Positions 14,662 through 21,780 of a stretch of DNA of 64,000 nt are shown here, piece after piece. The notes beneath the pieces are model-generated. The model did not search any database, was not told the DNA's origin, and saw only the letters and a program-made list of their open reading frames with translations. Source of the stretch: Mesoflavibacter zeaxanthinifaciens DSM 18436. Its GTDB lineage: Bacteria > Bacteroidota > Bacteroidia > Flavobacteriales > Flavobacteriaceae. The stretch lies in assembly GCF_000422365.1 (NCBI RefSeq), contig NZ_AULQ01000009.1, positions 67,001-131,000 on the forward strand, given 5' to 3'. The position numbers and the translations under genes were made by a program. Position 1 is the stretch's first letter. Each line of letters begins with the position of its first letter.

Positions 14662-15444
14662 ATGAGTTTAGATAATCCAAATAAGATTAATCATTATATA
14701 TCTCAAACAATTTATGAATCAGAATTGTTAGCTGAGAAAGATGCTAAGAAAGAAATAAAACTATCGATTGAAAGTAACAATACTGATGAGATGAAGATGG
14801 TTATTGCAGAATATTCACAAATTAATAACCCATACAAATTATTAAATAGTGAATTTGAATTAAAAGTTAAAGATCCTTATAACTTCTTGAATGATACAGA
14901 TAGATTGAATTTTATAGCTGATGAAATTGCTGATAATTTCAATTATCAGTTTTTAATGGTTGATACAGGAAAAGATGCAAGAAGATTGTATAATCAAATT
15001 GATAACATACAAGATGTCGTTTATAGTACAAAAAAGCTAAAAATAAAATCAGAAACCTTTCAAAAGTATCTTAAAACTAAGATTAAACCTCAAGAAAGTT
15101 CAGTTGAAGGAAAACCCAAGAACCCACGAAAAAAACCAAAGTACAAAGAGTTTTTTGAGAGTATAGATGAACTAGCTCTATATTTATTTTATATAGAAGA
15201 GGAGGTAACTAAGTCAAACAATATGGATTTTGGTAAAAAGTGGGAATGTTCTGGTCACAAATTATATCAAAAATTTAATCGTTATAGACAAATAGGATAT
15301 AGAACACGTAGCTATGATTCGATAATAAAAGATAGAAATCATAAAAATAGATTAGAAAATGTAAAAAATGTTCTACCTGATGGAAAAAGGGTAGTTATAG
15401 AGACTGATCTAAAAGACTTTTTAAAAAATAGTAACTGGTTATAA
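14662..15444 (+). CDS. Hypothetical element protein (260 aa)
   Basis: I recognise no family. The protein is soluble, acidic at the N-terminus and Lys/Arg-rich in the centre (KPKNPRKKPKYKEFF, about residues 152-166) and C-terminal third. Tyr/Arg-rich segments (YQKFNRYRQIGYRTRSY) could bind nucleic acid. It starts 2 bp after int and so is co-transcribed with it. A perfect 22-bp palindrome covers its stop codon. Its position next to the integrase suggests a role in element mobility or regulation, but this is inference. Confidence 0.75.
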   Translation: MSLDNPNKINHYISQTIYESELLAEKDAKKEIKLSIESNNTDEMKMVIAEYSQINNPYKLLNSEFELKVKDPYNFLNDTDRLNFIADEIADNFNYQFLMVDTGKDARRLYNQIDNIQDVVYSTKKLKIKSETFQKYLKTKIKPQESSVEGKPKNPRKKPKYKEFFESIDELALYLFYIEEEVTKSNNMDFGKKWECSGHKLYQKFNRYRQIGYRTRSYDSIIKDRNHKNRLENVKNVLPDGKRVVIETDLKDFLKNSNWL

Positions 15445-15452
15445 CCAGTTAC
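15431..15452. promoter_or_regulatory. Perfect 22-bp palindrome, candidate operator
   Basis: GTAACTGGTTA followed by its exact reverse complement lies at the end of the 260-aa gene and 51 bp before the HTH gene. There is no T-run, so it fits a dimeric-protein binding site better than a terminator. Confidence 0.5.
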
Positions 15453-15502
15453 GCAAAAATAGCTAACCCATATTTGCACAGTAACGATAACAAAGTGCAA
15501 TT

Positions 15503-15766
15503 ATGGAAAATCCTTTCAAAGTTTTAGAAGAAAAATTATCTGGTATCGAGAAAATGATATCAGATATAAGAACAGCTAAACAGCAAAAGCCAAAAGACGA
15601 CGAAGATCTATTAACCAGAGATCAAGTATGTAAACTGTTAGATATTAACAGTACAACACTTTGGACATATACCAATCAAGGCAGACTTCAAGCCTATTCA
15701 ATTGGTAGTCGTAGATATTACAAAAAATCAGAAATAATGCAGGCACTAAAGCCTGTAAAAAAATAA
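15503..15766 (+). CDS. Helix-turn-helix (MerR/excisionase-type) DNA-binding protein
   Basis: This 87-aa protein has a short N-terminal coiled-coil (KVLEEKLSGIEKMISDIR) followed by a winged HTH_17-type domain (about residues 37-85): LLTRDQVCKLLDINSTTLWTYTNQGRL, then YSIGSRRYYKKSEI. This is the fold of Xis/AlpA-like directionality factors and is typically found beside tyrosine integrases in Bacteroidota elements. Its likely job is control of excision and/or transcription of the element. Whether it bends att DNA cannot be judged here. Confidence 0.88.
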   Translation: MENPFKVLEEKLSGIEKMISDIRTAKQQKPKDDEDLLTRDQVCKLLDINSTTLWTYTNQGRLQAYSIGSRRYYKKSEIMQALKPVKK

Positions 15767-15850
15767 AGCCATGAATACATTCCATACTCACGGCTTTAAT
15801 GCGGATTATTTCGCTTTTTGCGATACTGCAATATACAAAATTATACTGTT

Positions 15851-16585
15851 ATGAGTAATTCCAAAAATAAAAATAACAGTAAATATTTCAATTTTCCTGT
15901 TCAGTTTCTTACTGGTTTTTTGGAGAATCCAATTACAAGCTTAAACATAATTTGTAAGTATTGTTTGTATCATCATTCTCTCAAACTAAATAATAATAAA
16001 AAGATAGACAGGTTTATCGCAGCTACTTTCTATTTTGATTTAAGTTACGGTGATGGTGGTCATCAGGCGTATGTAGATGCTATGAATGATGCTGAAAGAA
16101 TCTATAATAATTCAATTGCTGAGCATGGAGAAAACCCGCCAAAAACAGGGCTTAAAATAGAGGTTTTTAAAAGGTTTATAATTGAAAATAAATCAAAATT
16201 TGACTATACCTGTTTGCTAGCTTTTCTAGCTTTAAAAAGTATTATAGGTAAAAAACCATATTGCAAAACAACTAATAACTACTGGTTGGCTAGAATGGAT
16301 GGGAAAACTCATTCAGTAAATGATAAATCAGAACTGTCAGATCAAATTCAAAAGTTTAGTAACGAGTATCAAACTAAAAAAATTAAATCAGAGCTTCAAA
16401 ATAGTTGGGGATTAATAACATATTCTAGATATACAAGAGGTTTTTACATTTCCTTTCAAATGAAATTAGAAGATTTAATTTATCAAGCAGAATTAAATAG
16501 AAAATCAACTTTAGATAAGCAAAGAAAACTTGAGCAAAAGATAGTTTTAGAAAGGGTTTTAAAAATGATTGAAGAGGGAAAATGA
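15851..16585 (+). CDS. Hypothetical element protein, possible replication/DNA-binding protein
   Basis: This is a 244-aa protein from ATG 15851; a TTG 33 bp upstream gives a longer version. No family is recognised with certainty. The middle segment LLAFLALKSIIGKKPYCKTTNNYWLARMDGK (about residues 132-162) and the later KSELQNSWGLITYSRYTRGFYISF (about 185-208) look like helix-turn-helix plus wing elements. Its position after the excisionase-like gene matches that of replication initiators or primases in satellites. It overlaps the next small ORF by ATGA. Confidence 0.7.
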   Translation: MSNSKNKNNSKYFNFPVQFLTGFLENPITSLNIICKYCLYHHSLKLNNNKKIDRFIAATFYFDLSYGDGGHQAYVDAMNDAERIYNNSIAEHGENPPKTGLKIEVFKRFIIENKSKFDYTCLLAFLALKSIIGKKPYCKTTNNYWLARMDGKTHSVNDKSELSDQIQKFSNEYQTKKIKSELQNSWGLITYSRYTRGFYISFQMKLEDLIYQAELNRKSTLDKQRKLEQKIVLERVLKMIEEGK

Positions 16586-16725
16586 CATCACGACCATATG
16601 AAGAGCAATACACGACCTATAAAAGAGATTTTGAAAACTGTTTTTTTACTGGTCAACTTATTCTCAAAAATATGACGAGCTATATAAATATACTATACAA
16701 AGAGCAATTAATAAGATTTAAATAA
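16582..16725 (+). CDS. Small hypothetical protein coupled to the preceding gene (47 aa)
   Basis: The ATG at 16582 overlaps the TGA of the 244-aa gene (ATGA), a hallmark of translational coupling. The 47-aa product begins MTSRPYEEQYTTYKRDFENC and ends YKEQLIRFK; it is Tyr-rich and polar. No family is recognised. The evidence is the overlap and a credible amino-acid composition only. Confidence 0.45.
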   Translation: MTSRPYEEQYTTYKRDFENCFFTGQLILKNMTSYINILYKEQLIRFK

Positions 16726-16778
16726 AAAGAGAGCGTAAATAAACTCGCGCTAAAAATTAAATTTTCAATTTATACACA

Positions 16779-17405
16779 ATGAAAAAAGAAGCAATTACAG
16801 AAGATCAATTTTTATGGAAAGATGAAAAATCCATAAAACAAGAAAAATCTAATATGGTTACAGCTAGTCTTAACCTTAACAGGTTTGTTAAAGAAGCTAG
16901 AAGTGTTCTAGGAGGAAAACTTTCAGAAGAGCAAATGATTAAGCTAAAAGATGAAAAATTCAATTATTTAGAAAAAGAAGTTAAAAAGCTTTTTCAGTTT
17001 CCTAACGCTTCTGATGAATTTAATTTAAATGCTCTAGGGATAAGTATAGAACCTTTGAGAAAGTATAACAGGGTTTACTGGAAAGGTTACGAATACGACA
17101 TCATTGATGAAGAGTTTGTACTAAAGGAAGATCAACCGATTTTAGAAAGGTATTATGCTTATGCCGATAATACTCAAAAAAAAGAAATGCTAAGAATAGC
17201 CAATACTATTGTTGAGGCCTTTAGAGATGCAAGAACAATAGGGATGGTTAGAAAAGATTATTTAGCAAATGTTTGTGTGGCTTTAAATGGGTTAGTAGTA
17301 ATTGAAGGAGATTCAAGAGGAATTGGTGATTGTGAGTTACTTGTTAATAAAAAAGGGATTGGATTGTTTAAACCCACAATTAGACAAAATTTCCTTGAAA
17401 AATAA
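16779..17405 (+). CDS. Hypothetical element protein upstream of the tape-measure gene
   Basis: This 208-aa soluble protein is not recognised. It has a Lys/Glu-rich helical first half (KLSEEQMIKLKDEKFNYLEKEVKKL near residues 50-72) and a compact C-terminal part with hydrophobic strands (LANVCVALNGLVVIEGDSRGIG). It precedes the tape-measure-like gene by 7 bp. In phages this slot often holds tail-assembly proteins, so a structural or assembly role is possible but unsupported by any motif I can name. Confidence 0.72.
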   Translation: MKKEAITEDQFLWKDEKSIKQEKSNMVTASLNLNRFVKEARSVLGGKLSEEQMIKLKDEKFNYLEKEVKKLFQFPNASDEFNLNALGISIEPLRKYNRVYWKGYEYDIIDEEFVLKEDQPILERYYAYADNTQKKEMLRIANTIVEAFRDARTIGMVRKDYLANVCVALNGLVVIEGDSRGIGDCELLVNKKGIGLFKPTIRQNFLEK

Positions 17406-17412
17406 TTAAATC

Positions 17413-20130
17413 ATGAATACAGAAAGAATTAAATTATTTGAAGCAGATATTGATGTAGATGGTATCATTAAAAAATCTGTTGATTTGAAAAAAGAGATTT
17501 ATAGCTTAAAGCTTGAGCAACAAAAGCTAAAATCTACAGTTGGAGAAACCAGTGAGGAATTTATTAAAACAGAGGCACGTCTTAAAAAAGTATCTGCTGA
17601 GTATAGATTAAACCAAAGACAAGTTGAAAACCTTACAGAAACTAACGGAAAATTATTAAGCGTAGAGCAAAAACTAACTCTTGCTCTTAATAAAGAAGTT
17701 TTGTCTATTGATGCTGCCAACAAAAATAACAAGGAACTTAAAAAGATAAGAAACCAGGTTAATATTGAAACCGAAGAGGGACAAAGAGCAATAGCAGAAA
17801 TTAACGAAAAACTTAACCGTAATACTGATATCATTAAAGGAAATGTTTCAGCATTAGAGGAGCAAAAAATCGGAATTGGTGGTTATAAAGATGCTATAAA
17901 AGAAGCTCTAGACGAAACCAATATTTTTAAAGATGGTTTAACTGGTGTAACAAATAATATTCTGGTCCTGTCGGAAAGATCAAAAGAAGCAGGTGGATCA
18001 GGTGCATTCTTAAAAAACTCTTTAAAATCTGCAGGTCAAGGATTAGTTTCTCTAACTAAAGCTGCAATTGGTTTTATAGCAACGCCTTTAGGAGCAACTT
18101 TGGCTATTCTGGTAGGTGCATTTGCTTTAATCAAAAGCGCGATGAACCGTAGTGAAGAATCAACTAATAAAATTAAACGTGCGTTTTCTGCTTTTCAAGG
18201 TATATCCAACGCGCTATTCAAAATTTTACAACCACTAGGAGAATTTTTAATTGATGGAATTGTTAAAGGTTTTGAACTTGCAGAAAAAGCAATCTACAAG
18301 GGTATTGAAGTTATAGCTTCTGGATTAGAGTTGTTAGGTTTTGAAGATGAGGCTAAAGCATTAAAAACTTTCAATGCTGAGGTTCAGAAAGGAGCAAAAG
18401 ATACCAAAGCATTAGCAGATGCAGAGGCAAGATTAGAGAAAGAGCAACGTAAAGCTCAACTTGTTCAGCTTGAATACCAGAAAGCAGCCGAAAAACTGAG
18501 ACAAATTAGAGATGATACAACTAAATCAATTCCAGAACGTATCCGTGCAAATGCAGCTCTAGGTCAAGTTTTACAAACTCAATTACAGAAAGAATTAGAA
18601 ATTGCTCAAGCAGCTTTAGAAGTAGCAAATTTACGTATTCAATCAGAGGGAGAAACCAAAGATGCACTAGATCAACAAGCTGAAGCTCTGACAACAATTG
18701 CAGATATCCAGGAACGAATAACAGGACAACAAAGTGAGCAAATTAGAGAACGTGTTGCGCTTCAAAAAGAGGCAAACGATCAAGTTAGAGAAGCTGCTGA
18801 AAAAAGAATAGAGAAAGCAGAACAAGAGCTTGAGTTTCTTAAAGAGCAAAGAAGATTTAACGAGCAGAATTTAGAGGAATTGAAATTTTTAGCAAATGAA
18901 GAAATCAAAATATTAGATAAAAAACTTGAATCTAAGTTACTCTCTGAGACTGAATATGCTACTGAAGTATTAAAGATTAACAATGACTTAAAACAGTTCC
19001 AAATTGAAGCTAATGAGACAGAATTAGGAAGAATAATTGAGTTTAATAATCGAAAAAATGAACTTCAAAATGAGATTGATTTAAGAAATATAGAAGATGC
19101 TAATCAAAGAGCAATAGCAAAAGCAGAACAGGACTATCAGAGACAGCTTTTAGAACTTGAACAACTAGAACTCAATGAGCAGCAAAAAACAGAATTACTA
19201 TCATTGATAGAGACTGAAAGAGGTCAGATTATTTCAGAAATTCAACAGAATATTCTGGAGGATAGACTTGCCAAAGAATTGGAAGTAAATAAAAGGCTTA
19301 TTGAATCTGATGAAACAACAGCCAATATTCGTGCGTCTTTAGCTCAAACATTGACAAGTACACTGACTGGTTTCTTAGGCGATAGCTTGGCGGCTAAACT
19401 AGCATCTATTGCGGTTGAAGCAGCAGCACAAGCAGGACTAGTAAAAATTGAATCAGCAGGTGCATCTGCAAGAGTGGCTTCTAATGTAGCAGCAGCAAAC
19501 GCAGCAGCAATTGCAGCTTCTCCATTAACAGCAGGTTTACCATTTACAGCGTTAAATACAGCTCAAGGTGCAGCTCTTCAAGCAAATATAGGAGTTTCAA
19601 CAGCTCAAGCAATTAGTAGAATTTTAGCAGGTGCAGCAATTAAATCAATTGGTACCATTGGCGGAAAAATTAAAAAGGCTGAGCATGGAGCTGTTATTGA
19701 TATTGGTGGTAAACGTCATAGTTCTGGAGGAACTAAGTTCTGGGGAGAAGATGGAACTGCTTTTGAAGCAGAAAAAGATGAAAAAATGTTTATTCTAAAC
19801 AGAAGAGCATCAGCAGCTATACAACCACTTTTATCTAAAATAAATCAACAATATGGTGGAGTTTCATTAGGAACAACTTCAAGTTACCTCCAATCTGGAG
19901 GACAGATACTAAGAGCGAATTCTAATGATAAAGTTGATTATAGCACGCTTAGTAATGTTATATCTGCAGCTGTAGAAAAAGGCTCAGAAATGGGATCGTT
20001 AAAAGGTGCGCTTGAGGGATCAAGACAAGGATCACTAGAGGGATCTTATAAAGGAAGTTCACAAGGAACTCATTCAGGTATTGCCGAAAGGATTGAAAAC
20101 GACAATATCGAAGCAGGAGCAAATTTTTAA
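17413..20130 (+). CDS. Phage tail tape-measure-like protein
   Basis: This 905-aa protein has the layout of a tape measure: N-terminal coiled coil (residues 1-165), a hydrophobic segment (about 210-242, with GFIATPLGATLAILVGAFALI), very long charged coiled coils (about 330-625), an Ala-rich hydrophobic region (about 641-750), a GG(K/T)-type stretch with RHSSGGTKFWGEDG, and a C-terminal run of GS-x-x units (856-891). In tailed phages such proteins set tail length and help DNA cross the envelope. It is the largest gene of the element, yet no other tail gene accompanies it. A coiled-coil surface or secreted protein is an alternative. Confidence 0.75.
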   Translation: MNTERIKLFEADIDVDGIIKKSVDLKKEIYSLKLEQQKLKSTVGETSEEFIKTEARLKKVSAEYRLNQRQVENLTETNGKLLSVEQKLTLALNKEVLSIDAANKNNKELKKIRNQVNIETEEGQRAIAEINEKLNRNTDIIKGNVSALEEQKIGIGGYKDAIKEALDETNIFKDGLTGVTNNILVLSERSKEAGGSGAFLKNSLKSAGQGLVSLTKAAIGFIATPLGATLAILVGAFALIKSAMNRSEESTNKIKRAFSAFQGISNALFKILQPLGEFLIDGIVKGFELAEKAIYKGIEVIASGLELLGFEDEAKALKTFNAEVQKGAKDTKALADAEARLEKEQRKAQLVQLEYQKAAEKLRQIRDDTTKSIPERIRANAALGQVLQTQLQKELEIAQAALEVANLRIQSEGETKDALDQQAEALTTIADIQERITGQQSEQIRERVALQKEANDQVREAAEKRIEKAEQELEFLKEQRRFNEQNLEELKFLANEEIKILDKKLESKLLSETEYATEVLKINNDLKQFQIEANETELGRIIEFNNRKNELQNEIDLRNIEDANQRAIAKAEQDYQRQLLELEQLELNEQQKTELLSLIETERGQIISEIQQNILEDRLAKELEVNKRLIESDETTANIRASLAQTLTSTLTGFLGDSLAAKLASIAVEAAAQAGLVKIESAGASARVASNVAAANAAAIAASPLTAGLPFTALNTAQGAALQANIGVSTAQAISRILAGAAIKSIGTIGGKIKKAEHGAVIDIGGKRHSSGGTKFWGEDGTAFEAEKDEKMFILNRRASAAIQPLLSKINQQYGGVSLGTTSSYLQSGGQILRANSNDKVDYSTLSNVISAAVEKGSEMGSLKGALEGSRQGSLEGSYKGSSQGTHSGIAERIENDNIEAGANF

Positions 20131-20152
20131 ACACTTAATAAATACAAATATC

Positions 20153-20332
20153 ATGTCTAGATATTCAAAAGAAAACAGAAAAAAATTGCATGATTCTATG
20201 CGAAAAAGAGAATTTATCAAAACAGCAAAAAGAACTGCTGATAATATGAGAAAGTCTATCCATAATGATAATAAAGACGGATATGATCCAGAAAGAGTTA
20301 AAGTTCTTAGAGAGGCTAGAAAAAAGAAATAA
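20153..20332 (+). CDS. Small basic hypothetical protein (59 aa)
   Basis: It starts at the ATG at 20153 (MSRYSKENRKKLHD); the longer frame from 20081 would overlap the tape-measure gene by 50 bp. It is extremely basic (about one-third Lys/Arg) and helical, and ends EARKKK. Nucleic-acid binding or a small virion/packaging accessory are both possible. It lies 22 bp after the tape-measure-like gene and 38 bp before the terminase-like gene, so it belongs to the same transcription unit. Confidence 0.6.
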   Translation: MSRYSKENRKKLHDSMRKREFIKTAKRTADNMRKSIHNDNKDGYDPERVKVLREARKKK

Positions 20333-20370
20333 GCAAAAAATATGTCATTTAATGTCCTATAAAAAGAAAG

Positions 20371-20826
20371 ATGAAAAATAGAGAGTTATCAGATAAGACT
20401 TTAGAGAAATACAAGCTTGTTATTGATGAGTGGTTTGTAAATGGATTTAACGGAACCAAAGCTTATCAGCAATTTTATAAACATGCCAAAAACTCAACAG
20501 CTGATTCTAATTTTAGAAAAATACTCGGAAATACTCGGATTCAGGAATACATTGAAGATAAGCGTAATAAGCTAATTGAAGAGCTTGAGATTACTCTAAA
20601 AAGACAGTTGTATGAATTGGAAGATTTAAAGGAGCGCTCTAAAGTTACAAGAAAGTATAGCACAGCAATTGATGCTATAAAGGAGCAAAACAAGCTTTTA
20701 GGATATTATGAAAAAGACAACTCTCAAAAGAGTATTGTGGTTGGATCGGATATAACACCAGAAGAACGCGAAGCAAGAATTAAGTTTTTGCTAAAAAAGA
20801 GAGAGCAAGGACTTAAGCGTAAATAG
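20371..20826 (+). CDS. terS: Terminase small-subunit-like protein
   Basis: This 151-aa protein has the small-terminase organisation: an N-terminal HTH-like segment (IDEWFVNGFNGTKAYQQFY...NSTADSNFRKILGNTRIQEYIEDK, about residues 13-66) followed by a helical oligomerisation region and the DAIKEQNKLLGYYEKD segment (about 105-120) that typifies Terminase_2 proteins. TerS recognises pac sites and hands DNA to the large terminase. No large subunit is present, which is the pattern of satellites that redirect a helper phage's packaging machine. A remnant of a lost prophage packaging module is the alternative. Confidence 0.75.
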   Translation: MKNRELSDKTLEKYKLVIDEWFVNGFNGTKAYQQFYKHAKNSTADSNFRKILGNTRIQEYIEDKRNKLIEELEITLKRQLYELEDLKERSKVTRKYSTAIDAIKEQNKLLGYYEKDNSQKSIVVGSDITPEEREARIKFLLKKREQGLKRK

Positions 20827-20828
20827 GT

Positions 20829-21035
20829 TTATTTTTTAAAACGAGAACTATTGCGTTTATCTATTAGCTGTTTAATGTGATCTTGAGAAAGTGGCTTTTT
20901 TAAATTAGAGCTGTCCGAACCACCAGACAGCTCCTCTCTAAGTATCGCAGCATCTTTTAATAAACGATGTGCGTTAGCCTCCATGCTTTCAATTAGCATT
21001 AATATTTTTTCTCTATCGATTTTATTTGACATCAT
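20829..21035 (-). CDS. Small helical hypothetical protein (68 aa)
   Basis: It starts MMSNKIDREKILM; a start at the second Met (21032) is equally possible. The first half is a helix with regular hydrophobic spacing (KILMLIESMEANAHRLLKDAAILREEL) and the tail is basic (HIKQLIDKRNSSRFKK). The gene overlaps the upstream HTH regulator by 14 bp, so they form an operon; it may be a partner or antirepressor of the regulator. It is convergent with terS, 2 bp apart. Confidence 0.6.
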   Translation of the reverse strand: MMSNKIDREKILMLIESMEANAHRLLKDAAILREELSGGSDSSNLKKPLSQDHIKQLIDKRNSSRFKK

Positions 21036-21282
21036 TTGTGATTTTATACATGATTTCAAATTCAATACCTAGATAATCACAAAGTTTAAATAGCCTACTG
21101 TTAGAAAGTCTTGGAGTAGATTGATTTCCTCCAGCTATGCTTTTAATGTTGTAATACTGAGTTCTGCTAATTTGGTATTCACTACTTAGAAGCATATCAG
21201 GATTTTTTAATCCTCTCTTTCTCATGTCTAAATCAATACTATTGATTAAAAGACTATAAAATTCTATTTCGTTTTTTATCAT
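21022..21282 (-). CDS. HTH transcriptional regulator, repressor-like
   Basis: This 86-aa Cro/CI-like protein has helices around MLLSSEYQISRTQYYNIKSIAGG (residues about 30-52) as the HTH and a short C-terminal LSNSRLFKLCDYLGIEFEIMY. It is too short to carry a protease or dimerisation domain of the LexA type. It faces a divergent gene (21364) across an 81-bp gap that contains two TACAA...TTGTA inverted repeats overlapping the divergent promoter. It is therefore the probable master repressor of the element. Confidence 0.75.
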   Translation of the reverse strand: MIKNEIEFYSLLINSIDLDMRKRGLKNPDMLLSSEYQISRTQYYNIKSIAGGNQSTPRLSNSRLFKLCDYLGIEFEIMYKITNDVK

Positions 21283-21300
21283 TCAACAAAGATAAAAAAA

Positions 21301-21335
21301 GTACAATTAATTTGTAGTACAAATATTTTGTACTA
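21301..21335. promoter_or_regulatory. Two tandem operators in the divergent control region
   Basis: The distal site is TACAATTAATTTGTA (21302-21316). The proximal site is a perfect 21-bp inverted repeat at 21315-21335: TAGTACAAA, spacer TAT, TTTGTACTA. Both share TACAA/TTGTA half-sites. The proximal site fills the spacer between the -33 and -7 elements of the plus-strand promoter, so a bound repressor would block RNA polymerase. Confidence 0.75.
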
Positions 21336-21341
21336 TATTTG
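21312..21341 (+). promoter_or_regulatory. Promoter of the divergent 91-aa gene
   Basis: TTG at 21312-21314, a 19-bp spacer, and TATATTTG at 21334-21341 form a full Bacteroidota-type promoter. The ATG follows 22 bp after it. Confidence 0.8.
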
Positions 21342-21363
21342 AGTGTAACAAAAAGCAAGTAAT

Positions 21364-21639
21364 ATGATAGAATCAGACTTAATTTCTACAGAAAGTATTT
21401 TAAAAAATCATCCTAACGTTTTGTATTCTAAAGAAGCGAACATAATAGGATCTCATATTGAAAAGCAAAAGGAGATTATAATTCTACCAGTTTACAAAGA
21501 ACTTACTGGAGATGAAATTGAATTCATTGCAAATCAATATAATATTAAAAATTACCAGGTTATTAAAAAGCAGCAATTATCAGCAGGAACAGGAGAAACG
21601 GATCAGTTTGACTGCTTTATTTATATAATAAAATATTGA
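21364..21639 (+). CDS. Hypothetical protein under repressor control (91 aa)
   Basis: No family is recognised. The small soluble protein is acidic (MIESDLISTESILKNHP), has a central strand-helix pattern (KEIIILPVYKELTGDEIEFIANQY) and a C-terminal hydrophobic strand (DCFIYIIKY). It is transcribed alone, divergently from the repressor-like gene, from a promoter overlapped by operators. That position is where Cro-like, antirepressor or replication-switch genes sit in phages and satellites. It ends about 100 bp before a terminator. Confidence 0.65.
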   Translation: MIESDLISTESILKNHPNVLYSKEANIIGSHIEKQKEIIILPVYKELTGDEIEFIANQYNIKNYQVIKKQQLSAGTGETDQFDCFIYIIKY

Positions 21640-21742
21640 ATTTTATTAGGTGTGAAAAGTAAATAAAATTGTATATTGTAATATATTACATTACTTTTTA
21701 AAAAGAGTTCTTATATACCTATATTGATTTAAAATTGTTTAG

Positions 21743-21772
21743 AGAGCCTATTGAAAAATAGGCTCTTTTTTA
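21743..21772 (+). terminator. Intrinsic terminator
   Basis: A 10-bp stem AGAGCCTATT / AATAGGCTCT with a GAAA tetraloop is followed by T6. It ends the 91-aa gene transcript. On the minus strand the tract after the stem is not U-rich. Confidence 0.85.
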
Positions 21773-21780
21773 TTTTTAAA

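Noticed and set aside
15766-15815. AAAGCC...GGCTTT hairpin after the excisionase-like gene as a terminator
   Set aside because: The stem is only about 6 bp with a loop of about 20 nt and no T-run; not convincing.
21287-21294. TATCTTTG as the promoter of the 86-aa repressor gene
   Set aside because: It matches the -7 consensus on the minus strand but lies 4 bp before the ATG and has no -33 TTG at the usual spacing; too weak to list as a feature.
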